Source of the DNA: a virus
IMG/VR virus record: IMGVR_UViG_3300032053_000413
Coordinates: 1 to 27,667 of that record
DNA length: 27,667 nucleotides
Reading direction: 5' to 3' (one strand)
The translations under genes and the position numbers were made by a program. Shown in pieces: positions 21,883-27,564 of this stretch (the first letter of the stretch is position 1; every line of letters begins with the position of its first letter). Below the pieces are notes generated by a model. It did no database searches. It was not told the DNA's origin and was given only the letters and a program-made list of their open reading frames with translations.

Positions 21883-23212
21883 ACTTGTCGGATGGGTTAC
21901 CATATAGACTTGCTGATGGAGTCCCTCCTGTGTCAACGTCGTGACACTGGCGTAGGAGTTGGCTCACATTGCACACCTCCCGGCTCATCTCACCGTGCTC
22001 CCGGTGGTAGACGATTCTCGTGGCATCACGGCCGCTCATGTAGCCCTGCTCACTGTGCCATGCATCCTTGCCGGCGAGGGTCCTGAAGCTCTCAACGATC
22101 ACACCCCGGAACTCCTTGCGCGTGGAGTGGTGAATGTGACCTGTCAGGGCGTAGCGGTGCTCGGTCTCTCCCCACATCTTGGGTTGCTCGGTCGCCATAA
22201 TGGACTCCAGCGAGTCAATCTTCGCCTTGTCACCGTGGGTGGTCATGATCATCACCTTTCCGAACTGGTGGTAGGCTCGGTGAGTCAGTGTGGGTGGCAC
22301 ATGGACCCTGGGCTCATTGCGGTAGTAGGCGCCCAGTGCGAGGCTGAGCATGAGTGATGAGTGTGCATCGTGGTTGCCAATCCTGCAATCCACAGTCACC
22401 TTCTGGTGGTGCTTCAGTGCTGCATCGATGAGACCTGTCATGATCCTGAGGCCGACAGCCAGCACCTTCGCGGGGCGGGAGTCAGTCTCCATCCTGTGGC
22501 CGCCCCTCGTTGTCTCCTGCTTCTGGTTGTCAAAGTGGAAGTAATCCCCGAGATTGACGATAAGAGCCTCCTCCGTCCTTGGGCCCCTGAGGACGAGGTC
22601 GTGCATCGCTCCCACCATCGTCTCCTCAGCGATCTTGAGGTCGAAGTCTGTGCCTGTCTCCTCGCCCCATGCCATCATGCCGATGTGGGGGTCACCGAGG
22701 GGATAGACTGTGAAGAGTGAGTCATTCTTTGCCACCTTTGGTGCCCTTATTGAGCCCACACGTGAGGTCACCTTCTGGGGAAGCCGCTCCATTATGCCGG
22801 CAATGATGTCCTCATCTGATGGGGGTGCCACCTTCGTCTTCACCCACTGGGAGGTCACTCTACCGTCAGGTCCGAGGAGTGTGGATGTTCCCAGGAGGAC
22901 GGCACCCTCAGGCATCGTGTCCATGTGGTCTCCCTGGAGGGGACGGCTGCCGAGCCACTGGGACTTGAGTGAGCCGTCATCTGCAAGCTGTGAGCTCACC
23001 CGACGGAGCTCGAAGCCTGCTGGAACTGGATGGACTGGCGATGTGATGGTGCCGATGTTGGAGCGCAGTGGGCCACCGGCGAGGCTCATCTTTGCGCGGT
23101 AGACGGTGCTCTTGGACACGCCAAACTTCTTGGCGAGCTGTGTGGTTGAGGAGCTGAAGCAGTCCCGGATCTCCTGAATCTGTTCTGCTGTGAGCTTTTG
23201 TGTGGTTGACAT
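21881..23212 (-). CDS. HTH-metallophosphoesterase (calcineurin-like)
   Basis: A 443-residue protein. Residues about 8-43 form a helix-turn-helix (TTQLAKKFGVSKSTVYRAKM). After a linker to about 160, a complete calcineurin-like phosphoesterase domain shows its metal-binding blocks in order: GDPHIG (D174, H176), NLGDYFHFD (D223), GNHDAH (N280, H281, D282), TTHGD (H326) and GHIHH (H359, H361). All expected ligands are present, so it is probably an active Mn- or Fe-dependent phosphatase or nuclease. HTH-phosphoesterase proteins occur in many phages, with roles in DNA or nucleotide metabolism not settled. GGAGAGAGACC precedes the ATG and a CATATTTATA box lies 44 bases upstream. It ends at repeat copy 5 and contains copy 6. 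Confidence 0.8.
   Translation of the reverse strand: MSTTQKLTAEQIQEIRDCFSSSTTQLAKKFGVSKSTVYRAKMSLAGGPLRSNIGTITSPVHPVPAGFELRRVSSQLADDGSLKSQWLGSRPLQGDHMDTMPEGAVLLGTSTLLGPDGRVTSQWVKTKVAPPSDEDIIAGIMERLPQKVTSRVGSIRAPKVAKNDSLFTVYPLGDPHIGMMAWGEETGTDFDLKIAEETMVGAMHDLVLRGPRTEEALIVNLGDYFHFDNQKQETTRGGHRMETDSRPAKVLAVGLRIMTGLIDAALKHHQKVTVDCRIGNHDAHSSLMLSLALGAYYRNEPRVHVPPTLTHRAYHQFGKVMIMTTHGDKAKIDSLESIMATEQPKMWGETEHRYALTGHIHHSTRKEFRGVIVESFRTLAGKDAWHSEQGYMSGRDATRIVYHREHGEMSREVCNVSQLLRQCHDVDTGGTPSASLYGNPSDK
21919..21947 (+). repeat. 29-base boundary repeat, copy 6
   Basis: Most degenerate upstream half (GAGTCCCTCCTGT) but a perfect core GTCAACGTCGTGACAC. It lies inside the last codons of the metallophosphoesterase gene (Gln-Cys-His-Asp-Val-Asp-Thr), so the element appears to be embedded in coding sequence. 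Confidence 0.5.
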
Positions 23213-23255
23213 GGTCTCTCTCCTAGTTGTTGCACAACCCTTTGTTGTACATGTT

Positions 23256-23265
23256 TATAAATATG
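23256..23265 (-). promoter_or_regulatory. CATATTTATA box upstream of the metallophosphoesterase gene
   Basis: On the - strand CATATTTATA lies 44 bases before the ATG at 23212. The same 10-mer occurs at 23781-23790 and 26536-26545, each upstream of a + strand gene. Probably a promoter core element of the early genes. Confidence 0.4.
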
Positions 23266-23332
23266 TTACATAATATCTATTTTACTAAAAAGAGCAAATT
23301 ATTTTATACATTGTGCACTTTTGTTGCAGCAC

Positions 23333-23425
23333 AAAAAGGTAAAACAAATAGACTGATACTGGGACTGGGAACTGGGATTGGGCTCTAGGTCTCTGACTGT
23401 CTGAAAAAGGTAAAACAAATAGACT
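23333..23425 (+). repeat. 22-base direct repeat, 71-base period
   Basis: The 22 bases at 23333-23354 (beginning AAAAAGGTAAAAC) recur exactly at 23404-23425, and each is followed by a G-rich (ACTGGG) array. It appears to be a two-unit tandem duplication in which the second array has longer G runs. Confidence 0.65.
23361..23382 (+). repeat. G-quadruplex motif 1
   Basis: Four GGG runs (23361-23363, 23367-23369, 23374-23376, 23380-23382) with loops of 3, 4 and 3 bases on the + strand, a standard G-quadruplex pattern. Confidence 0.55.
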
Positions 23426-23432
23426 TGATACT

Positions 23433-23463
23433 GGGGACTGGGGACTGGGGCTGGGGACTGGGG
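23433..23463 (+). repeat. G-quadruplex motif 2
   Basis: Five GGGG runs (at 23433, 23440, 23447, 23453 and 23460) with loops ACT, ACT, CT and ACT. A four-layer quadruplex on the + strand is predicted to be very stable. The opposite strand is C-rich. Confidence 0.65.
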
Positions 23464-23473
23464 ACTGGAGGCT

Positions 23474-23521
23474 GGCTCACATTGCACACTTCCCGGCTCA
23501 TCTCACCGTGCTCCCGGTGGT
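23474..23521 (-). pseudogene. copied fragment of the metallophosphoesterase gene 3' region
   Basis: This 48-base stretch matches 21961-22008 at 47 of 48 positions. On the - strand it encodes HREHGEMSREVCNVSQ, identical to residues 403-418 of the metallophosphoesterase. It is in non-coding DNA with no matching flanks, so it is a fragment duplication, not a gene. Confidence 0.7.
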
Positions 23522-23526
23522 GGAAT

Positions 23527-23692
23527 ATTAAAAGCCAACTAAGGGTGTTGGTGTGGTGGTGGTGTGGTTGGGTTTTGTACTCTATATTTAAAACTATCTC
23601 AATATAGGGAGGTGGTTGGGTGGCTGGAGCTGTGTGACTGTTGAAGTAGAGTGTGAGTGCCGCACTAGTTCGATTAAAAGCCAACTAAGGGT
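23527..23692 (+). repeat. 20-base direct repeat pair in the GT-rich region
   Basis: The 20 bases at 23527-23546 (beginning ATTAAAAGCCAAC) recur exactly at 23673-23692; in both cases GT-rich sequence with GTGTGG and GGTGG follows. Possible iterons or traces of slippage. Confidence 0.6.
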
Positions 23693-23780
23693 TGGTGTGT
23701 GGTTGTGGTGGTTGCTGTTATAAAAAGAACAGTATCAGCAAAAATAGTTGATAAAACTGTGATAAATCATCTGATCAGAG

Positions 23781-23790
23781 CATATTTATA
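23781..23790 (+). promoter_or_regulatory. CATATTTATA box upstream of the polymerase-like gene
   Basis: Same 10-mer as at 23265-23256 (-) and 26536-26545. It lies 63 bases before the ATG at 23853, leaving room for a 40-55 base leader that contains the two competing hairpins. Confidence 0.4.
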
Positions 23791-23804
23791 GCTGTGGTAA
23801 ACTA

Positions 23805-23841
23805 GGGGTTGCAACCTGGTTGACCGCAACCCCCAACCAGG
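23805..23841 (+). promoter_or_regulatory. leader with two mutually exclusive hairpins
   Basis: Hairpin A: GGGGTTGC (23805-23812) with GCAACCCC (23826-23833). Hairpin B: CCTGGTTG (23815-23822) with CAACCAGG (23834-23841). Both are perfect 8-bp stems. Each stem's arm lies in the other's loop, so they cannot form together in a simple way. Hairpin B takes in the first three bases of the AGGAG ribosome binding site (23839-23843). Confidence 0.5.
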
Positions 23842-23852
23842 AGATCCCTAGA

Positions 23853-24974
23853 ATGACCACAAACAATAACGGAGAAGAGAGACTGGGTGGGAACAGCAAT
23901 GTTCCTGCCCTTTCTACTTTCAAGAAGCGGGGCCGGCCCCAACTTTCACAGGCACAGAAGGACTGGAGGCTCCTATCAGTAACTGCAATGATCGAGTCAT
24001 CGACTCCACACAAGTGGCGCTATCAGTTTGGCCATGCTGCTGCTACTGTGATGATCAAGGTGCTGGGTAAGAAGTACCAGGAGATTCTAAAGCCACTAGG
24101 CTTCAATCATGTGGAGGAGCACAGCGGACCTATTAGTGGTGTTGATACTCTCACATACTCCATGAAGTACAAAGTCACACGTGCATGGACACGTGGTAAT
24201 GCTGAGGCAATTGCAGACCTCCAGTCACGTGTTATAGGGCATCTTGCCGGTGGCTGGAAACCCAATGCAACGAAGGGCAGCATCAAGTACCAGACACCGG
24301 TGAGTGATAAGCAGCATTCGAATATGCAGGAGGCCCTAAAGACAGGAAGATTCAGAAATGAGGTCCTCAGCACCTATGAGAAGAACATTCTCCTAATCCT
24401 GCTCCTTCAGGTGAAAGAAGGCTTCATCACTGAGTGGCACACCACACACAGTTGTGGTAGAAACTTTGTCAATGGTGTCGGAATGCAAAATGCACCAAAT
24501 CGAGTGAGGAGCCTCATCCTTCAGGGCACCGGTGCAGAGGACAACGACCAGAAGGCTGCATGCGCAGTCATTGCACTTAATGAGATGGGCCTATCTGATG
24601 AGGACCGCGCAAATATCCTAGGACGTGATAAGATGGAGAGGCTGAAACTGTGCTTCGGGGGCATACCCAATGATAACGATGAGGTGGGATGGCGGCTCCA
24701 TAACATGATCAATCCCCTCAGCTTCCACGGTGATCAACTTAGGGACCTCAGAAAGAAGCACGCATATAGAATATTCGCTATTGAGAGACACATTCAGGAC
24801 AATATCGAGTCAATAATCAGGGCCCTGGGTATTGATGTGTATGTGTCGATTCACGATGGTTGCATCACATCACGTCCACTCACCTCTGATGAGAGGGCAT
24901 CACTCAACATTCAGATCAGATCTCTGACTAAGTACAGTGAATTCGAACTAGTTTCAAAGAAGGTGTGGTCGTGA
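23853..24974 (+). CDS. putative family A-related (TV-Pol-like) polymerase
   Basis: A 373-residue protein; the start is the ATG nine bases after AGGAG, not the upstream in-frame TTG. Residues 25-29 (KRGRP) resemble an AT-hook. Three spaced blocks in the C-terminal half look like a family A polymerase palm: DNDQKAACAVIALNEMG (about 230-246; cf. family A motif A D-x-S-Q), RDKMERLKLCFGG (about 258-270; cf. R/K...K...F-G of motif B) and VYVSIHDGCIT (about 329-339; cf. motif C H-D-E/S/G). Order and spacing fit, and a small family A-related group (TV-Pol, from transposons and viruses) is known. It may be a replicase or repair polymerase, but exact family alignment was not possible. It overlaps the next gene by four bases. 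Confidence 0.45.
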   Translation: MTTNNNGEERLGGNSNVPALSTFKKRGRPQLSQAQKDWRLLSVTAMIESSTPHKWRYQFGHAAATVMIKVLGKKYQEILKPLGFNHVEEHSGPISGVDTLTYSMKYKVTRAWTRGNAEAIADLQSRVIGHLAGGWKPNATKGSIKYQTPVSDKQHSNMQEALKTGRFRNEVLSTYEKNILLILLLQVKEGFITEWHTTHSCGRNFVNGVGMQNAPNRVRSLILQGTGAEDNDQKAACAVIALNEMGLSDEDRANILGRDKMERLKLCFGGIPNDNDEVGWRLHNMINPLSFHGDQLRDLRKKHAYRIFAIERHIQDNIESIIRALGIDVYVSIHDGCITSRPLTSDERASLNIQIRSLTKYSEFELVSKKVWS

Positions 24975-25600
24975 ACAACGTCGTCTATCTAATCGATTTC
25001 CCCAGCGGCCATTACTACATCGGCTCAACAAAAAGCGCTGATTATCGTAAGCGTGACCACTTTAGAAAACTGGAGAATGGTAAGCACAGTAATTTGCATA
25101 TGCAACGTGTCTTTAACCTGCACGGCACCCCTCAGTTCACAGTAATTGCTCAGTGTTCTGATCGAGAAGGGGCTTACAGTGTAGAACAACTTCTCCTGGA
25201 CAAGCACTTTGGTAATGAGAAGTGCCTTAATGCTATGAAGTATGCACTAATTATGGATGATGAAGCATGTGCAAAGATGAGCGCTGCACAGAAGGGTAGG
25301 AAGAGAGAACCTCATAATGATGAGCACCGGGCAAAACTGAGCGCTGCAAATAAAGGTAAGAAGAGGCCACCTTTTTCTGAGGAGCACCGCGAAAAGATAG
25401 GCGCTGCAAAGAAGGGTCAGAGACATTCTGCTGAAGCCTGTGCAAAGATGAGCGCTGCAAAGAGAAATATGTCTGATGAGACTAGGGAAAAGATGAGTGC
25501 TTCACGTAAGGGTAAAATATTCTCAATTGAGACCCGTGCAAAACTGAGTGCTGCAACTAAGTTATATTGGGAGAAGAGAAGAGGAGAGAGTAATGACTGA
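24971..25600 (+). CDS. GIY-YIG homing endonuclease with six NUMOD3 repeats
   Basis: A 209-residue protein starting at GTG 24971 (GTGA overlap with the upstream stop; AAGGTG six bases before). Residues 5-18 (VYLIDFPSGHYYIG) form the GIY-YIG motif, here in V-Y and Y-I-G form. H30, E72 (YSVEQLLLDKHF) and N87 are at catalytic positions. Residues 98-205 carry six copies of a NUMOD3-type DNA-binding unit (A-K-M-S-A-A-x-K-G), encoded by near-identical DNA tandem repeats of about 50-60 bases. This is a classic homing endonuclease layout. It is placed in an operon with the polymerase-like gene, without an evident intron. Confidence 0.8.
   Translation: MNNVVYLIDFPSGHYYIGSTKSADYRKRDHFRKLENGKHSNLHMQRVFNLHGTPQFTVIAQCSDREGAYSVEQLLLDKHFGNEKCLNAMKYALIMDDEACAKMSAAQKGRKREPHNDEHRAKLSAANKGKKRPPFSEEHREKIGAAKKGQRHSAEACAKMSAAKRNMSDETREKMSASRKGKIFSIETRAKLSAATKLYWEKRRGESND
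25265..25560 (+). repeat. NUMOD3-coding tandem DNA repeats
   Basis: Six imperfect units near 25270, 25330, 25390, 25441, 25490 and 25540, each around GCAAAGATGAGCGCTGCA. They encode the A-K-M-S-A-A motifs of the GIY-YIG protein. Strong DNA conservation means recent expansion or gene conversion. Confidence 0.65.
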
Positions 25601-25997
25601 AAAAAAGATAGATGGCCGAAGCCGCCGACCCAACCGGACACCCCTCTCAGAGGCGGTGAAGCAGAAGATTGCTGAGTCCCGTACGGGTCAACGCAACGGT
25701 CCCCAGTCCGATGAGACAAAGGCGAAGAAGAGCATTGCCATCAAGGAGGCACACGCCCGTAGGAAGGCAGAGTGTGAAGCCCTTGGTATACCCTACATGA
25801 AGCGGCGCAAGGACACAATCGCGCGTGAGGCCCGTCTAGCGGAGGCGGAGCAGGCGCTGCTAAAAGAGAGACTTCGTGAGGATAGCAAGACCCAGCAGGA
25901 GCTCGATGAGGAGCGCAGGACCAAAGAGTGGATTGCAGCGTACCGCGCGAAGATGCAGGCAAAGGCGCAGGAGAATAGACCATGGAAAAAGTTCTGA
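25593..25997 (+). CDS. stand-alone NUMOD3-like charged protein
   Basis: A 134-residue basic protein. The start is ATG 25593, which overlaps the GIY-YIG stop by eight bases with GAGGAGAGAG upstream. Residues 16-36 (LSEAVKQKIAESRTGQRNGP) and QSDETKAKKSIAIKEAHA (37-54) look like two NUMOD3-type DNA-binding units. The rest (about 60-130) is a long Ala/Arg/Glu coiled coil. No nuclease motif is present. It may be a leftover DNA-binding half of a homing endonuclease that now has another role. Its last codons overlap the next small gene. Confidence 0.6.
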   Translation: MTEKKIDGRSRRPNRTPLSEAVKQKIAESRTGQRNGPQSDETKAKKSIAIKEAHARRKAECEALGIPYMKRRKDTIAREARLAEAEQALLKERLREDSKTQQELDEERRTKEWIAAYRAKMQAKAQENRPWKKF

Positions 25998-26146
25998 AGA
26001 AAGAAACTACACTCAGCCTGATCAAGGGCATCAAGTCAAAGATAACGGCACACCCTGCATACGGCGTCGACTACGCCCCGCTCCTCTGCGAAATTCTGAT
26101 AGATCTCCTGGAGGCCTCTGAATCTAAATCAAGGAGTAAAAAATGA
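25982..26146 (+). CDS. small protein, 54 residues
   Basis: An ATG start lies inside the end of the previous gene and the frame reads MEKVLKKETTLSLIKGIKSK..., then YGVDYAPLLCEILIDLLEAS and a Lys/Ser end. It is helical and amphipathic. The stop overlaps the ATG of the following GIY-YIG remnant by four bases (ATGA), showing that the remnant was once translated in tandem with it. No strong ribosome binding site and no recognised family; its reality is supported mainly by the overlaps. Confidence 0.4.
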   Translation: MEKVLKKETTLSLIKGIKSKITAHPAYGVDYAPLLCEILIDLLEASESKSRSKK

Positions 26147-26220
26147 ACAGTGTCGTCTATAGACACGAGCAAAGATAAGTGCTGCACGTGCGTTATATTT
26201 GGAGAAGAGAAGAGAAGTAG
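26143..26220 (+). pseudogene. internally deleted GIY-YIG/NUMOD3 remnant
   Basis: The first 18 bases (ATGAACAGTGTCGTCTAT) match the start of the GIY-YIG gene at 24971 (MNSVVY versus MNNVVY). After two bases, ACACGAGCAAAGATAAGTG and the following 39 bases match the end of that gene (T-R-A-K-I-S-A-A...L-Y-x-E-K-R-R). Everything between is gone and the frames no longer agree, so only an 11-residue peptide could be made. AAGGAGTAAAAA still precedes the ATG. Confidence 0.75.
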
Positions 26221-26223
26221 AGA

Positions 26224-26520
26224 ATGCCTAGGAGGTCACGTAGGCCCTTCAGAAATCGGCTGTGTGGAATCTACCTCATACAGCACTCAGTAACTGGTAG
26301 GGCTTACGTGGGCCAATCAGTTGATATCCTGAGGAGGTGGGCGGATCACGCTGGTGGCAAGAGCTCAGAGCTCAATGAGGCCATCAGATCCGAGCCCACC
26401 CTCTTCCATTTCAGCGTGTTGGAACTGTGCTCCAAGGAGCTCCTGGGTGTAAGGGAACGCCACTGGATCCTGATGTACAGCACAAATACATACAACAAAA
26501 AACACGTGAGGCCCAAATAA
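26224..26520 (+). CDS. small GIY-YIG endonuclease
   Basis: A 98-residue protein that is almost only the catalytic domain: GIYLIQHSVTGRAYVGQSVD (15-34) with G15-I-Y and Y28-V-G, R38, H42, E78 in VRERHWILMY and N91. All usual catalytic residues are present, so it may be active. It lacks the NUMOD3 tail of the other GIY-YIG gene. It starts three bases after the remnant; its ribosome binding site (GAAGTAGAG) is weak. The two GIY-YIG genes are not close in sequence, so this is probably a separate acquisition. Confidence 0.75.
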   Translation: MPRRSRRPFRNRLCGIYLIQHSVTGRAYVGQSVDILRRWADHAGGKSSELNEAIRSEPTLFHFSVLELCSKELLGVRERHWILMYSTNTYNKKHVRPK

Positions 26521-26535
26521 ACAGTGGGGGGCGGA

Positions 26536-26545
26536 CATATTTATA
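26536..26545 (+). promoter_or_regulatory. CATATTTATA box upstream of the packaging-side genes
   Basis: Third copy of the 10-mer, in the 42-base gap before the gene at 26563. It is only 17 bases from the ATG, with GAGGAGG between them, so transcription would have to begin within a few bases for the ribosome binding site to be on the mRNA. It fits a -10-type box better than an archaeal TATA box. Confidence 0.35.
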
Positions 26546-26562
26546 GTGAGGAGGAGTTTATT

Positions 26563-26733
26563 ATGTACAAATACGATCCGGATGAACAGTTAGAGTTGAA
26601 CTTCGACCTACCTCAGGTGCAAGTTATAACACCACCACCCGCTCCTCAGGTGACACTGACAGACCTGGTGTTAGGTGGAAGCCTCGGACCACTACCTGAG
26701 CCTAAATCACTTCCACCCATCAAATGGGACTGA
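26563..26733 (+). CDS. small acidic proline-rich protein, 56 residues
   Basis: It starts at ATG 26563 with GAGGAGG seven to eleven bases upstream; an in-frame start at 26524 is rejected. The sequence is MYKYDPDEQLELNFDLPQVQ, then TPPPAPQVTLTDLVLGG and a Pro-rich end (LPPIKWD). Unlikely to be a folded globular domain; it may be an interaction peptide. The stop overlaps the next gene's start by 10 bases. Function unknown. Confidence 0.55.
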   Translation: MYKYDPDEQLELNFDLPQVQVITPPPAPQVTLTDLVLGGSLGPLPEPKSLPPIKWD

Positions 26734-26972
26734 AACAGGGTGACCTCGTCAGGCTGAGGAACCAGTCGATGGTGTATGGCATTGACGATATGGAGCGCTG
26801 GGGAATTCGAAACTGGCGCCTCACCAGGGGCGGAATGTGCGGAATTGTGATATCAATTGGAGAGACTGTTGCTGAAGTGGGCCACGTTGTTGTTGAGGTC
26901 CATACACCTCAGGGGCCCCTGTGGACCACGTACGGTTCCCTAGAGCCGGTAGGAGAGGAAGATGACATTTAA
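26724..26972 (+). CDS. small SH3-like beta protein, 82 residues
   Basis: A sequence of short strands (KQGDLVRLRNQ, GGMCGIVISIGE, HVVVEVHTPQGPLWTTYGSLEPV) gives an SH3-like barrel pattern common in small phage proteins of unknown role. The start overlaps the previous gene and the stop overlaps the next, so it belongs to a compact operon leading to packaging genes. No specific family recognised. Confidence 0.6.
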   Translation: MGLKQGDLVRLRNQSMVYGIDDMERWGIRNWRLTRGGMCGIVISIGETVAEVGHVVVEVHTPQGPLWTTYGSLEPVGEEDDI

Positions 26973-27564
26973 AAAGAAGACTGACCCAGGCTACACCCCA
27001 ATGAATCACAAGCGGGGTAGAAAGCCACAGGATGGTAAGCCACTGCCAGGCCTGGTCGGTAGGCGGCTCAATGATATGGATAAGGTGGCAATTGTGGTCG
27101 ACTACATAGTGCTTGGCAAGGCCGCCACTGCAGTCAAGTGGAATCGATCCACAATGACCGTGGAACTGGCCTACAAGCGGGCACAGAAGGACCTTCCGTT
27201 GTGGGAGAAGGTGCAGGAGGGGGTGGATCAGATCTCATCCATACGCATGGATGAGACCAAGAGGACAGTGAAGCGTGTGGGCGCGAAGCAGTCAGCGGCC
27301 ATTGAGAGGGTTGAGACCATTCGACTCGACCAGGCAGCGGCATCCGCTGAACTACTATTGACAGCCACCCTCAGGATGAAGGAGCTGGTGGAGGATCCCA
27401 ACACGGATCCGGCGGTCGTCCTGGCCACCATCAAGACCCTTACAGACCGTGCCGCTGCCGATGCTGTCACCGCCTCCATACTAGGTGAGAATGTCACACC
27501 ACTGGCGCAGACAATATATGAGGCTGATGCCCAAGAAGTGGCAGATGACAAGTGTGTAAATTGA
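26962..27564 (+). CDS. putative small terminase subunit
   Basis: A 200-residue protein. Residues 1-35 are basic (HKRGRKPQDGKPLPG), 36-75 look like a helix-turn-helix (LNDMDKVAIVVDYIVLGKAATAVKWNRSTMTVELAYKRA), and 75-170 are long helices suited to oligomerisation. This fits small terminase subunits, which recognise pac or cos DNA and activate the large subunit. Position at the end of the early block, before where the large terminase should be, supports it. GTAGGAGAGGAAG precedes the ATG in the end of the upstream gene. Another HTH regulator is possible. Confidence 0.45.
   Translation: MTFKKKTDPGYTPMNHKRGRKPQDGKPLPGLVGRRLNDMDKVAIVVDYIVLGKAATAVKWNRSTMTVELAYKRAQKDLPLWEKVQEGVDQISSIRMDETKRTVKRVGAKQSAAIERVETIRLDQAAASAELLLTATLRMKELVEDPNTDPAVVLATIKTLTDRAAADAVTASILGENVTPLAQTIYEADAQEVADDKCVN

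Larger units (their letters stand above)
23213..23852. other. non-coding repeat-rich region, candidate replication origin
   Basis: About 640 bases between divergent genes with no credible gene; the short open frames on both strands use repetitive, biased codons. It holds an AT-rich part (23240-23350), two G-quadruplex motifs, two direct-repeat pairs, a GT-rich stretch (23540-23580), a copy of the metallophosphoesterase gene end, and divergent CATATTTATA boxes at its edges. AT-rich DNA, direct repeats, strand asymmetry and a neighbouring polymerase-like gene together suggest an origin; this is inference. Confidence 0.4.

Noticed and set aside
22350-23102. + strand frames opposite the metallophosphoesterase gene
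   Set aside because: All metal-binding motifs are on the - strand in one continuous frame; the + strand frames have no recognisable features.
23299-23684. Small - strand frames in the repeat-rich region
   Set aside because: They read through the G-quadruplex arrays and the copied gene fragment, giving Pro/Ser/Gln repeats, with no ribosome binding sites.
25265-25560. CRISPR array
   Set aside because: The regular repeats are in frame and encode NUMOD3 units within a single gene; there are no unique spacers.
23781-26545. Archaeal TATA boxes, meaning an archaeal host
   Set aside because: CATATTTATA resembles one, but the 26536 copy is too close to its ribosome binding site for archaeal spacing, and the gene content and strong Shine-Dalgarno sites fit a bacterial phage better.
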